This document shows, piece by piece, positions 51,822 through 61,687 of a DNA stretch of 64,000 nucleotides (the first letter of the stretch is position 1; every line of letters starts with the position of its first letter). The position numbers and the translations under genes are program-made. Source of the DNA: an uncultured Clostridia bacterium (GTDB lineage: Bacteria; Bacillota; Clostridia; TANB77; CAG-508); NCBI GenBank assembly GCA_934130435.1, contig CAKOYB010000004.1, positions 1 through 64,000 on the forward strand, written 5' to 3'. Below the pieces are notes generated by a model. The model saw only the letters and a program-made list of their open reading frames with translations. It searched no databases and was not told the DNA's origin.

Positions 51822-53471
51822 TTAACTAAAATTCTTTAATCTGCTTAATACTCTATCTTTTCCTAATACTTTTATTATTTCGTATAAATCTGGTGTATTT
51901 GTTTTTGAGGTAAGTGCTATTCTAATTAGTGTACTTACATCTCCCACATGTGCTTCATATTTTTCTGGGTTTGCTTTAAATTCTTTTACTTCTCTCGCAT
52001 AACCAAATTCTTCTGCTAGGTCTTTTAATTTATTAAACCATGTTTGTTTATCGTCATTTATGTCAAAATATTTATCTGCATAAGTATTTAAAATTTGTTT
52101 GATTTTTTCTTTGTCTGTTATTTTCTGTAGTTCATAGTTTGATCTTATTTTTTCAAATTCTTCGTCATACATATATCCTATGTTTTCTTTTAAATCAGAC
52201 CATTTTGCAATATCTTTTCTTGGTTTTTCGTTTCCTCTTTCTATTCCTAATACCTTAAGTGTATATTCTTTATCTTTTTGTAGTAATTCAGCTAATTCTA
52301 TGTCATATTTGCTAGCCCATTTAATTGCATCTTTATATACTTCCTCTGATGAGTATTTTGATATTACAATTTTGGCTACGTCTAAAAGTTTTACCATATC
52401 AAATAAAGCTCCACTTACACTCATTTTATTCAATTCAAACTTAAATTCTGAAATATCAGCGTTTCTATTTTGTCTTCTCCAGCTTTCAAAATTTGAATTT
52501 GCAATATTTAATAAATATTCTTTTACTGCAAGGCTTGGAATTCCTTGTTCATCATAATAACTAACAGCTGCTTCTGGATCTTTTCTTTTGCTTAATTTAC
52601 GTTTATTTCCATTATCATTTTTCATTATTGGCGCTATATGACAATACTTTGGTGATTTAAATCCAATTTCCTGGAATAATTGTAAATGAAGTGGAACTGA
52701 TGATAGCCATTCGTCGCTTCTTATTACATGTGTTGTATGCATTAAATGATCATCAACAATATGAGCGAAATGATATGTTGGAAGTCCATCTGCTTTTATT
52801 ATTACAATATCTTGATCATTTTCTGGAAAATCTACATTTCCTTTTATAACATCTTTGTGTTTAATTTTTCTATCTTCCCTTCCTGGTGATCTAAATCTTA
52901 TAATGTATGGAATTCCATTCTTAATTTTTTCTGCTGCTTCATCAACAGGAAGATTTCTATATTTTGCCCATACTCCATAATATCCAGGTCTAACTTTAGC
53001 TGCTTCTTGAGTTTTTCTCATTTCATCTAGTTCTTCTGCTGTTGCAAAGCATGGATATGCTTTACCAATTGATATCATGTATTTAGCATAAGCCTCATAT
53101 ATTTCTTTTCTATTACTTTGTTTATATGGTCCATACTTTCCTATTTCTTGATTCTCAGAAATTTGTCCTTCATCTGGACTCATATCAAAATCTTGCAAAG
53201 ATTTGACAATACCGGTTACTCCATTTTCAATTTCTCTTTTTTGGTCTGTATCTTCAATTCTTAGAAAAAATACTCCATTAGTATTAGCAGATGCTGTTCT
53301 TGCCACTAATGCTTGATATAGACCACCAATGTGCACAAATCCAGTTGGACTAGGGGCAAATCTTGTAACAATTGCTCCTTCTGGTAAGTTTCTTTCCGGA
53401 TATTTCTCTTCATAATATGAAATATCCTTTGCATTTGGAAATATTAAATTTGCTAAATCTTTGTAATCCAT
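51822..53471 (-). CDS. gltX: Glutamyl-tRNA synthetase
   Basis: Class I synthetase charging tRNA-Glu, possibly also tRNA-Gln. The 549-residue protein has the HIGH motif as RFAPSPTGFVHIGGLYQAL (about residues 37-55), IEDTDQKREIENG, and the KMSK motif as NKRKLSKRKDPEA (about residue 265). The N-terminal 35-residue extension and 549-residue length exceed the common 480, matching a longer clade found in Clostridia. The C-terminal anticodon domain is helical. Whether it is discriminating or not cannot be told without tRNA-Gln context. Confidence 0.95.
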   Translation of the reverse strand: MDYKDLANLIFPNAKDISYYEEKYPERNLPEGAIVTRFAPSPTGFVHIGGLYQALVARTASANTNGVFFLRIEDTDQKREIENGVTGIVKSLQDFDMSPDEGQISENQEIGKYGPYKQSNRKEIYEAYAKYMISIGKAYPCFATAEELDEMRKTQEAAKVRPGYYGVWAKYRNLPVDEAAEKIKNGIPYIIRFRSPGREDRKIKHKDVIKGNVDFPENDQDIVIIKADGLPTYHFAHIVDDHLMHTTHVIRSDEWLSSVPLHLQLFQEIGFKSPKYCHIAPIMKNDNGNKRKLSKRKDPEAAVSYYDEQGIPSLAVKEYLLNIANSNFESWRRQNRNADISEFKFELNKMSVSGALFDMVKLLDVAKIVISKYSSEEVYKDAIKWASKYDIELAELLQKDKEYTLKVLGIERGNEKPRKDIAKWSDLKENIGYMYDEEFEKIRSNYELQKITDKEKIKQILNTYADKYFDINDDKQTWFNKLKDLAEEFGYAREVKEFKANPEKYEAHVGDVSTLIRIALTSKTNTPDLYEIIKVLGKDRVLSRLKNFS

Positions 53472-53525
53472 TTTCTTTTTTTCTCCTTTATAAATAATAA
53501 ATATAAATTACGGTTCTATTCTAAA

Positions 53526-55361
53526 TTATACTTCTGAAATTATGGGCAATATCATTGGGTTTCTTTTTGTTTTCGCAAATATATAATCTCTTAATCCATC
53601 TTTTAAATTTGATTTAATTCCAGACCAATCTTTTATTCCTTTATTTGCACATTTATCTAATTCTCTCTGAACAGTTTTCTTTACATCATCCATTAAGTTT
53701 TCAGATTCACGTACATATACAAATCCTCTTGAAATAATATCTGGACCAGCAACTATTTCTCCATTTTGATCCATTGTTATAACTACAATTATTAAACCAT
53801 CTTGTGATAAATGTTGTCTATCTCTTAAAACAATACTTCCAACATCTCCAACTCCTAAACCATCTACTAATACTCTTCCTGATTGTACTGTTCCAACCAT
53901 CTTAGCACTATTTTCGCTAATTTCCATTACTCTACCATTATTCATTATAAATATATTTTCTGGCGGGATTCCAACACTTACTGCAGTTTTTGCGTGTGCC
54001 ATAAGTTGTCTATATTCTCCATGTACTGGTAAGAAATATTTGGGTCTAATTAAAGATAACATTAATTTTTGTTCTTCTTGACATGCATGTCCTGATACAT
54101 GTATATCAGCTAAAGAACTATATACAACTTCTGCTCCTATTTGCATTAGATCATCTATTACTTTAGATACATATTTTTCATTTCCTGGTATTGGGTTTGC
54201 AGATATTATAATTAAGTCGTTTGGTGTAATTTCAACTTTTCTGTGTTCACCAGATGCCATTCTTGTTAAAGCAGACATTGCTTCACCTTGGCTTCCTGTT
54301 GTTAAAATTACTAATTGTTCATCCGTATAATTCTTTATCATATCAATATCTATAAATGTATTATCTGGTACATCTATATATCCAAGTTCCATAGCCGTTT
54401 TTATAACATTTATCATACTTCTTCCACAAACAGATACTTTTCTGTTATATTTTACCGCCGAGTTAACTATCTGTTGTATTCTATGAATATTAGATGCAAA
54501 CGTAGCTACAACTATCCTTTTAGTGCAATTTAAGAATAACTTGTCAAACACTTCCCCTACCGTACTTTCTGACATTGTGTATCCTTTTCTTTCTGAGTTT
54601 GTACTATCAGAAAGTAATGCTAATACTCCTTTATTGCCAAGTTCTGCTAATCTTCCAAAGTCTGTTCTTTCGTTGTCAATAGGCGTATAGTCAATTTTAA
54701 AGTCTCCTGTATGCACTATTATACCAGCAGGTGTATGAATTGCAAGTGCAACAGAATCTGGAATACTATGACAGCTCCTTATGAATTCAACTTTTATTTT
54801 TCCTAGATTAATTTTATCTCCCTGATTTACAATTTTAAGTTTAGTACTTCTCAATAGTTTATGCTCCTCAAGTTTATTTCTTATTAATCCTGCTGTTAAT
54901 TTAGTTGCATATATTGGCACATTTATTTGTTTTAAGAAATATGGTATTGCACCAATATGGTCTTCATGTCCATGGGTTATAACCATACCTTTAATTTTTT
55001 CTTTGTTTCTTTCTAAGTATGAGATATCTGGTATAACTAAATCTACACCAAGCATATCATCTTCTGGAAATGCTAAACCACAATCAACTATAACAATCTC
55101 ATTTTCATACTCAAAAACTGTAATATTCTTTCCAATTTCTAATAGTCCACCTAATGGTATTATTTTTATTGGACTTTTTTTAAATTTTACTTCCAAATCA
55201 TTTTCTTTTTTGATTTTCTTACTCTTTCCTTTAGGAGCAACTAAAGTGTTCTCTTTTTTAGCAACTTCTTTATGATAATTTTTTTTGTATGGTGCTTTTC
55301 TCCTTTGCTTTACATTAGATTTAGAGTTAGCACTTTCACCAGTATTCTTTAAATCTTCCAT
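53526..55361 (-). CDS. rnj: Ribonuclease J
   Basis: A 611-residue metallo-beta-lactamase/beta-CASP RNase, acting in mRNA decay and processing with 5' exonuclease and endonuclease activity. After a basic, probably disordered 60-residue N-terminus, the core starts IIPLGGLLEIGKNITVFEYENEIVIVDCGLAFPEDDMLGVDLVIPD. The metal motif is THGHEDHIGAIPYFL (about residue 130). Further motifs are HTGDFKID, LLSDSTNSERKGYTMSE, GSQGEAMSALTRM and HVSGHACQEE...HGEYRQL. Firmicutes often have RNase J1 and J2. Only this copy is in the window, so no number is given. Confidence 0.96.
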   Translation of the reverse strand: MEDLKNTGESANSKSNVKQRRKAPYKKNYHKEVAKKENTLVAPKGKSKKIKKENDLEVKFKKSPIKIIPLGGLLEIGKNITVFEYENEIVIVDCGLAFPEDDMLGVDLVIPDISYLERNKEKIKGMVITHGHEDHIGAIPYFLKQINVPIYATKLTAGLIRNKLEEHKLLRSTKLKIVNQGDKINLGKIKVEFIRSCHSIPDSVALAIHTPAGIIVHTGDFKIDYTPIDNERTDFGRLAELGNKGVLALLSDSTNSERKGYTMSESTVGEVFDKLFLNCTKRIVVATFASNIHRIQQIVNSAVKYNRKVSVCGRSMINVIKTAMELGYIDVPDNTFIDIDMIKNYTDEQLVILTTGSQGEAMSALTRMASGEHRKVEITPNDLIIISANPIPGNEKYVSKVIDDLMQIGAEVVYSSLADIHVSGHACQEEQKLMLSLIRPKYFLPVHGEYRQLMAHAKTAVSVGIPPENIFIMNNGRVMEISENSAKMVGTVQSGRVLVDGLGVGDVGSIVLRDRQHLSQDGLIIVVITMDQNGEIVAGPDIISRGFVYVRESENLMDDVKKTVQRELDKCANKGIKDWSGIKSNLKDGLRDYIFAKTKRNPMILPIISEV

Positions 55362-55772
55362 TCTATTTTTCCTTTCGTTTTTTAAGAGCTAAACTAGCCT
55401 AAAACTACTTTTCTATATTTATAAATAAAAAATAGTTTAAACATATTAAACTATTTTAACAAAAGAATATTCTAATTATTTCTATATATTAATATAGTTA
55501 GCATATATTTATATTTCGAACAATATATACCCTTTACTATATTTTTTTCAAATGTTATTTCTTTTTCTCTTATAATGTATAATATGTTTTAATTTAAACT
55601 AAATCTCTTCTTTACCATTTTGGTAATCACTGGTTTTTATTATACTACTTTTTATAATATATGTCAAATTTTTAAATCTTCAATTAAGACTTTATCTATC
55701 CTATCTTTTGTATATTTTTTTAACGATTAAACTCTCCGAAAAATATACAGGTATTTCACCATTCCTATTTTC
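55362..55772. other. AT-rich intergenic region between the ROK kinase and RNase J genes
   Basis: About 410 bases without an open frame of interest. The only structure seen is an inverted repeat near 55429-55459 (AAAATAGTTTAA...TTAAACTATTTT). It is upstream of rnj on the minus strand, so it could be a promoter or leader element. No gene or known motif was recognised. Confidence 0.4.
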
Positions 55773-56666
55773 TCACATTGTAGCTCCAATTATTCCAGCA
55801 TCGTTTGCAATTTTAGTTATAAATATTTTAGGAATTTCTCTATAGATAAAGTATTCTTTTACCTTTTTATTTAGTTTTTCAATAAATATACTTTCATAAT
55901 GAGCAAAGCTTCCTCCTATGCATATTGCATCTGGTTCAAATATATGTATCAAATTCACCAATCCAATAGCTAAATATTGTAAATAATTATCTATTATTGC
56001 ATTCATTTCTATTTCTTTCTCTTTTCTTGAAACAACATCTAGAACAAATTCACTATTCACATGTTCTTTATTAAATAGCTTTTCAACTTGGCTTCTAAAT
56101 TTTTTCATAGATGCATATGCTTGAAAACAACCATTCTGTCCACAATAGCATTTTTCACCATTATATTTTATTATCATATGTCCAAACTCAAACCCTGCAT
56201 ATTTATTAGGAACTACTAATTGGTTTTTATAAAAGTATGCTCCTCCTATTCCAGTTCCAAGAGTCAAGAATAAGGCATTATTATATTTTCTTAGTTCTCC
56301 CAACTCTTTTACGTATTTTCCAGAGCATTTAACATCGTTCTTAACTGTAACTTTAACTTTAAAATGTTCTTCAATTTTTTTACCAATATCAAATTCTTTT
56401 CCATTCATAAATATTTTATTATTAATAATCTCACCTATTGGAAATCCTATTCCAATTTTCTCTACGCTGCTACTATCTAAACTATTTCTTTTTAGTAAAT
56501 CTTCAATAATATCTATAGAATACTTTGGTGCATATTTGCAGATTACTTCTTTATCTTTCTTTTCTTCCTTTTTCCAATTGTATTCAAATTTATCAATTAA
56601 CTTATTTTCATTATCTACTAAACCAATTCCAATATGGCTCCCGCCTATATCTATTCCAATTTTCAT
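55773..56666 (-). CDS. ROK-family sugar kinase
   Basis: A 297-residue kinase of the ROK family, probably a glucokinase. It has the ATP phosphate site MKIGIDIGGSHIGIGLVD at the N-terminus, the second glycine-rich loop ALFLTLGTGIGGAYF (about residue 132) and the zinc-binding motif GHMIIKYNGEKCYCGQNGCFQAYAS. The catalytic Asp lies in VKNDVKCSGKYV. The protein has no DNA-binding domain, so it is not a NagC-type repressor. It lies 40 bases after the type IV pilus operon, beyond a terminator hairpin, with its own GGAGG. Confidence 0.9.
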   Translation of the reverse strand: MKIGIDIGGSHIGIGLVDNENKLIDKFEYNWKKEEKKDKEVICKYAPKYSIDIIEDLLKRNSLDSSSVEKIGIGFPIGEIINNKIFMNGKEFDIGKKIEEHFKVKVTVKNDVKCSGKYVKELGELRKYNNALFLTLGTGIGGAYFYKNQLVVPNKYAGFEFGHMIIKYNGEKCYCGQNGCFQAYASMKKFRSQVEKLFNKEHVNSEFVLDVVSRKEKEIEMNAIIDNYLQYLAIGLVNLIHIFEPDAICIGGSFAHYESIFIEKLNKKVKEYFIYREIPKIFITKIANDAGIIGATM

Positions 56667-56686
56667 AAAACCTCCATAAAAACAAA

Positions 56687-56709
56687 AGTGACATAAATAT
56701 TATGTCACT
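56687..56709 (-). terminator. Terminator of the type IV pilus operon
   Basis: On minus, AGTGACATAA and TTATGTCACT arms around TAT are followed by TTTGTTTTT. It overlaps the pilC stop codon and ends 20 bases before the ROK kinase start. Confidence 0.8.
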
Positions 56710-58060
56710 ATACTCCTGCTGCTTCAAATAACCAGCCACCCATATACATGTTAATACATGGTACTAAAACAACAAGAACTAAGAATATTAATAGTATACC
56801 AACAACTGCATAAACAATCTCTGGAAGTAATTTCATTATTTTTCTTAAGGTATTATCTATATCCATATCCATAAATTCTACTAGTTTATTCATCATTTCC
56901 CTTAAGTCTGTTTGCATTCCAACATTCAACATCTCTATTATCATCGGTGATGCTAGATTAGACCTTTCAAATGGCTCAATCCATGATTGTCCAAGCGCTA
57001 AATTGTTAATTGATGACTCTACAATAGAAAGAAAAACGTAATTTTTTACTACACTTTTGCTTACTTCTAGTGCCTCCTGGATTCTCATACCATTGTTTAA
57101 ATTTAATAGCATAGCTCTTGTAAATCTAGAAAAATCTAAAGAAAATATTAATTTTCCAAATATAGGCATTGTATATTTGAAATACTCAAAATTATACCTT
57201 CCCTTTGGCGTATTTATAAGAGCCAAAACAACTCCAACAATTCCAGCAATTACTATTACAGGAATATACCAATAAATAACCAATTTATTTATAAAATTCG
57301 AAAACCAAATTGTTACTGCTGGCATTTTCTGAGTTGATCCCATTGCGTTAAATACATTTTGAATAATAGGAATAATAACCACAACTCCAACTATTAGTAA
57401 TATAAGAATTCCTAAAAACATAGCAAGGTTCGGAATTAGAATCTTTCTTATTCTCTTCTTCAATTTGTCACTTTCTTCTAAATAGTTAATTGCATCTTCA
57501 AGTGACTTTGTAAGTGCTCCCGAAAGTTCTCCAACCTTTACCATATTTATATATATATTAGGAAAAATATCAGAATAATACTCCATAGTAGTATACATGT
57601 TGTCACCTGCTTCAACCCCAGCTAAAATATCTCTTATTATCTCTTTTAGTCTAACATTTTCAGTTGTATCTATAATTGTACTAAGAGCCATTATATTATT
57701 AAAATTTGCCTTTTTTAACAAGTATAAGTTTTCAGTAAAAATTATAATATCTCTTGTAGTAATATTTCTATCTGCATTAATTCTATCTTTAACATTTTGA
57801 ATAACACTTACTTTATTTTCAGTAGTCTCAATATTAGTATACATATCTGTTGCTTCTACAATTTCATTTAAGTCATTAATATTTTTTTTCTGTTTCTTTA
57901 TTCCTTTATTTCCAAGTTTTTTCTTTACCTGATTTATACTAATTGGATAAATATTATTTCTTCTAAGTTTTTTTATTAAGTTTTTTCTACTTACATCTTC
58001 AACTCTGTTTCTTATAATCTTTCCATCGTCAGTTACAGCTCTATAAACAAAAACTGGCAT
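56708..58060 (-). CDS. pilC: Type IV pilus inner-membrane platform protein PilC
   Basis: A 450-residue PilC/GspF family protein that anchors the pilus assembly ATPases in the membrane. The N-terminus is MPVFVYRAVTDDGKIIRNRVE, with two T2SF domains (about residues 95-225 and 300-420) each followed by hydrophobic segments. Motifs include RDIIIFTENLYLLKKANF, MVKVGELSGAL and FEYFKYTMPIFGKLIFSLDFSRFTRAMLLNLNNGMRIQEALE. A charged insertion (about residues 55-95) is longer than usual. It is the last gene of the operon. Confidence 0.93.
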   Translation of the reverse strand: MPVFVYRAVTDDGKIIRNRVEDVSRKNLIKKLRRNNIYPISINQVKKKLGNKGIKKQKKNINDLNEIVEATDMYTNIETTENKVSVIQNVKDRINADRNITTRDIIIFTENLYLLKKANFNNIMALSTIIDTTENVRLKEIIRDILAGVEAGDNMYTTMEYYSDIFPNIYINMVKVGELSGALTKSLEDAINYLEESDKLKKRIRKILIPNLAMFLGILILLIVGVVVIIPIIQNVFNAMGSTQKMPAVTIWFSNFINKLVIYWYIPVIVIAGIVGVVLALINTPKGRYNFEYFKYTMPIFGKLIFSLDFSRFTRAMLLNLNNGMRIQEALEVSKSVVKNYVFLSIVESSINNLALGQSWIEPFERSNLASPMIIEMLNVGMQTDLREMMNKLVEFMDMDIDNTLRKIMKLLPEIVYAVVGILLIFLVLVVLVPCINMYMGGWLFEAAGV

Positions 58061-58075
58061 AATGTTTTCCTCCGA

Positions 58076-59191
58076 TTATCTTTTCATTTTATCTTTTTTA
58101 ATTCTTAGTTGCATTATAGTTCTATTTAGAACTTCAATGTTTTTTTCTTCGATCTGTGATTTAGCTTGTTCTAATGTTATCTTATCTGCTACAAATAAAT
58201 TAGCCAATGAATTAATTAATCCGATGCTTCCATTGTCTGAATTACTTTGTATTGCATCCTCAACTTCTGATACACTAAACTTGTCTTTTCTCATGATTCC
58301 AGAAATTATGTTGTCAACTACCATTACTTCAGGAACTAGAACTAATTCTTTATTTGTGCCACTCAAAAGTCTTTGCGAAATAACAAGTTTTAATAATGAT
58401 GATAATAAGTATTTTACTGTAGTTTGATCTGATATATCATAGAAGTTTATCATTCTATCAATAGTTTCAGCACAAGACTTTGTGTGAAGAGTTCCTATAA
58501 CTAAATGTCCTGATTCTGCTGTTTCAATTGCTGCATCCATTGTTTCTCTGTCTCTAATCTCACCAATTACAACTATATCGCAATCTTCTCTTAATGAGTT
58601 TTTAACACCATCTTTAAAAGATAAGGTATCTCCTCCAACTCCAACTTCTTTTTGTACTATAACCGATTTTTTAGATGTATGTTTATATTCAATTGGATTT
58701 TCAAGTGATAAAATCTTTTTATTTTGAGTTTCATTAATTTCATTTATTAGTGCATTTAATGTTGTTGTTTTTCCTGAATTAGTTTTTCCTGTAACTAACA
58801 ACAATCCTTGCGGTTGAAATGTCATTCTTCTTACTATATCTGGTACACCCAAATCTTCATATTTTGGTAGGTCTTTTTTTATTAGTCTTAGTGTAAATAT
58901 AGGGATCTCATTTGCAAGTGAAATGTTTACTCTGAATCTCACATCTTCAAATTCATAAGATGAATCTAACTTTTTAGTCTTTTTAAATACTTCATCCTTA
59001 TCTATATTTCCTTTTAATAATGAGTCATAAATTTCAAACATATCTTCATCTGTTAAAATCTCAAACTCTTCTATTTCTTTAAGATCTCTGATTATTCTTA
59101 GCATCGGTCTCAGTCCACTCATTAAATGAATATCTGATGCGTTTCTTTCTATAGCTACTTTCATTATATCCTCTATTTGTATCATTTTCAT
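58076..59191 (-). CDS. pilT: Type IV pilus retraction ATPase PilT
   Basis: A 371-residue hexameric secretion ATPase that depolymerises pili and powers twitching. It shows DIHLMSGLRPMLRI (about residues 18-31), Walker A LVTGKTNSGKTTTLNALI (about 131), the Asp box and Walker B DCDIVVIGEIRDRETMDAAIETAESGHLVIGTLHTKS, and the arginine region QRLLSGTNKELVLVPEV. The usual AIRNLIRE retraction motif is replaced by VEDAIQSNSDNGSIG, so retraction activity is likely but not proven. GGAGG precedes the start. Confidence 0.92.
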   Translation of the reverse strand: MKMIQIEDIMKVAIERNASDIHLMSGLRPMLRIIRDLKEIEEFEILTDEDMFEIYDSLLKGNIDKDEVFKKTKKLDSSYEFEDVRFRVNISLANEIPIFTLRLIKKDLPKYEDLGVPDIVRRMTFQPQGLLLVTGKTNSGKTTTLNALINEINETQNKKILSLENPIEYKHTSKKSVIVQKEVGVGGDTLSFKDGVKNSLREDCDIVVIGEIRDRETMDAAIETAESGHLVIGTLHTKSCAETIDRMINFYDISDQTTVKYLLSSLLKLVISQRLLSGTNKELVLVPEVMVVDNIISGIMRKDKFSVSEVEDAIQSNSDNGSIGLINSLANLFVADKITLEQAKSQIEEKNIEVLNRTIMQLRIKKDKMKR

Positions 59192-59201
59192 TTTTCCTCC
59201 T

Positions 59202-60827
59202 CTACATTATTAATAGTTTTCTATTTAGTTCTTCCATATTTGTAATTCCTGAAAGTACCTTTCTTATTCCGTCTATTACTATTGGCTCATAACCTAGTTT
59301 TAATGCTTCTTTTTTTATAGCTATAGGAGATTCACCATTAGAAATTAATTCTTTTATTTCATCATTAATTTCCAATATTTCAAATATTGCAATTCTTTCA
59401 ATATAACCTACATTATTGCAATATTGGCATCCAACTGCATCATATGTTTTTTTGTTTTCATAGTCAAACTTTATATTGTATTTTTGCTCTATATTTTTTA
59501 TTACTTCAATTTCTTTTTCATTAAAATCTCTCTCTTTTGCACATTTAGGACATAATTTTCTTACTAGTCTTTGAGAAACTGATGTTGCAAGTGTACTAGA
59601 TATATCATAATTTGCTATCCCAAGCTTTCTTAATCTAGTTATAACTTCTATTGCGTCAATTGTGTGTATAGTAGATAATACATAATGTCCAGTTTGTCCT
59701 GCTTGCATAGATATTTCTGCTGTTTCTTTATCTCTTATTTCTCCAACTAGAATTATATCTGGATCTTGTCTTAATATTGTTCTTAGTGATTGTGAAAAAT
59801 TAGCTTTTGCGTCAACTTCTACTTGGTTTAAACCTTCTATTCTTATTTCTACTGGATCTTCAATTGTTGTAACATTTACTTCTGGTCTGTTTAAATAATT
59901 TATAATACTGTATAATGTAGTAGTTTTACCTTCTCCCGTTGGTGCTCCTAAAATTGTAACACTGTTTCTTTTGTTAAAACACTTATATACTTCTTCAGTT
60001 CTAGGAAAACCTAATTCATACAAATCTTTTATATTTTGATTCTTTTTTAATAATCTTAAAACAAACTTTTCTCCATATATGTTCTTTTGTGAAGAAACAC
60101 GTATATTATAATCAGGATATGAAACAATTCTTCCATCTTGAGACTCTTGCTTTTCTTGGTACATATTTGAAATTGCTTTAAGTCTTCCTATTATTTGATC
60201 TTGTTTTTGCTTTGGTATATCTGTAATTGTATAAAGTTCTCCATCAATTCTATATCTTACTCTTAGAGATTTTTCCATAGGTTCAAAATGAATATCACTA
60301 GTTCTCTTACTCATAGCTGTTTTTATTATTGTATCTACTAGCTTAACTGTATCAGAACTAGTATTTATGTCTTCTGTTTCAATTCCTTTTAATGAATCTA
60401 ATATTTCTAGAATATTTTGTTCAAATGTAATATATTTTTCCATTATTAAGCCTTTATTAAGTAATAATAATCGAATCTTTTCAACATTATTTCTGTTAAA
60501 TGTATCGGAAAAACATACTTTTATTTTTCCCTGGCTTATATCGAATGGAATAGCTTTGCAATCATTAGCAATATCATATGAAATGTAATCTTCTATATTT
60601 AGATTAATGTCTTCATTCTTTAATAGAATTCCTTTTTCTCCCAAGATTTTTCCTATTTCTTCAATTAAAACTTGTGGGTCACAATTACTTGTCATTTTTA
60701 TAATTTCCCCAAGTTTTAAGTTTCTATGTGATTTCTGGAACTCTACCGCTTGTCTCACATCATTTTCAGTTATTATACCTCTTCTTACAAGTTCCACTCC
60801 TATTGGCTGTCTTTTTGTTCCTTCCAT
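59202..60827 (-). CDS. pilB: Type IV pilus extension ATPase PilB
   Basis: A 541-residue GspE/PilB ATPase that drives pilus polymerisation. The N-terminal MshEN domain (GVELVRRGIITENDVRQAVEFQK) may bind cyclic-di-GMP. The core has Walker A ILGAPTGEGKTTTLYSI (about 285), Walker B PDIILVGEIRDKETAEISMQAGQTGHYVLSTIHT and the C-terminal zinc motif CPKCAKERDFNEKEI...CQYCNNVGY. SDIHFEPMEKSLRVRYRIDG is also typical. It follows two pseudopilin genes and precedes pilT by ten bases. Confidence 0.95.
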   Translation of the reverse strand: MEGTKRQPIGVELVRRGIITENDVRQAVEFQKSHRNLKLGEIIKMTSNCDPQVLIEEIGKILGEKGILLKNEDINLNIEDYISYDIANDCKAIPFDISQGKIKVCFSDTFNRNNVEKIRLLLLNKGLIMEKYITFEQNILEILDSLKGIETEDINTSSDTVKLVDTIIKTAMSKRTSDIHFEPMEKSLRVRYRIDGELYTITDIPKQKQDQIIGRLKAISNMYQEKQESQDGRIVSYPDYNIRVSSQKNIYGEKFVLRLLKKNQNIKDLYELGFPRTEEVYKCFNKRNSVTILGAPTGEGKTTTLYSIINYLNRPEVNVTTIEDPVEIRIEGLNQVEVDAKANFSQSLRTILRQDPDIILVGEIRDKETAEISMQAGQTGHYVLSTIHTIDAIEVITRLRKLGIANYDISSTLATSVSQRLVRKLCPKCAKERDFNEKEIEVIKNIEQKYNIKFDYENKKTYDAVGCQYCNNVGYIERIAIFEILEINDEIKELISNGESPIAIKKEALKLGYEPIVIDGIRKVLSGITNMEELNRKLLIM

Positions 60828-60840
60828 ACTATCCTCCTTT

Positions 60841-61260
60841 TTAATAAATATCTTCTATCTTATAATTAAGCGTTTGTTCATTTAAATTACCAAATTTTAA
60901 TTTGACCTGTATTATCTTTTTAACACTATCATATTCAAATTTAACTGACTCGACATTACTGCATATTTGTACTGTATTATAATAAATTTTTTTATCTTTC
61001 TTTAAAGAAAATATATTTCCAGAAGTAAAAATAATAGTATCATCTGTAGTGTTATAAACATCATTTCCTGATATTTTAACCTCTTTAGTAAAATATGCGT
61101 TAAACGTATTTAGTGAGGAAACATCTATTGTCTTTGAATCAATGTTCTTAGTTTTAATGTATAAATTTGAAGTCATTTTTCCAATTAACAGTAGTAATGT
61201 TATCATAGCTACAATATATATTGTAAGAGTACTTAAAGTTATAGCTTTGTTATTCTTCAT
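60841..61260 (-). CDS. Pseudopilin-like protein
   Basis: A 139-residue protein with a short basic leader (MKNNKA), one N-terminal hydrophobic helix (ITLSTLTIYIVAMITLLLLIG) and a beta-rich C-terminal part. It resembles minor pilins such as PilW/ComGF in shape and position. The cleavage site would be A/I rather than G/F, and position 5 of the mature form is Thr rather than Glu, so processing is uncertain. It is directly followed by pilB in the operon. Confidence 0.7.
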   Translation of the reverse strand: MKNNKAITLSTLTIYIVAMITLLLLIGKMTSNLYIKTKNIDSKTIDVSSLNTFNAYFTKEVKISGNDVYNTTDDTIIFTSGNIFSLKKDKKIYYNTVQICSNVESVKFEYDSVKKIIQVKLKFGNLNEQTLNYKIEDIY

Positions 61261-61276
61261 TTAAATGCTCCTCTCT

Positions 61277-61675
61277 TTATTCTTCGACTTTAAATCTTAC
61301 TATAGATTTTTCATATTGCTTATTTCCGACATTATAAGAAATAGTCTCTTTAACTTTTTTTATTCCCCTATCATCCTGGTCTTTTTTTTCTTCTAGTATC
61401 TCCTGCTTTACTATATAACCAGATGCTATTGTATCACTTTCATTTCCATTATTAATATTAAATGTCTGATTTGTAACAAGATCATACTCAGTAATTGCAA
61501 CTTCTTCAAGCTTCTGTGCCAAGTAAATTGCTGCCATTCCATTTCTTTGTGCCTTAAAATTTGAAAACCAAACACTAAACATCAATCCTGTAATTAGTCC
61601 TGTAAATGCGACAACTATTATTATTGCAATTGTTATGTCAGACATTACTATTCCAGCATCTTTCTTTACTCCCAT
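61277..61675 (-). CDS. Minor pilin-like protein (PilV-like)
   Basis: A 132-residue protein starting MGVKKDAGIVMSDITIAIIIVVAF. Cleavage after Gly would give IVMSD, with an acidic residue at mature position 5, and a helix of about 25 hydrophobic residues follows. The C-terminal domain contains KLEEVAITEYDLV, typical of PilV/PilI-type pseudopilins. ATG at 61675 is preferred because GGAGG lies just before it. An in-frame TTG at 61687 would overlap that site. It lies next to the prepilin peptidase gene (gap about 12 bases). Confidence 0.75.
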   Translation of the reverse strand: MGVKKDAGIVMSDITIAIIIVVAFTGLITGLMFSVWFSNFKAQRNGMAAIYLAQKLEEVAITEYDLVTNQTFNINNGNESDTIASGYIVKQEILEEKKDQDDRGIKKVKETISYNVGNKQYEKSIVRFKVEE

Positions 61676-61687
61676 TAGTTCCTCCAA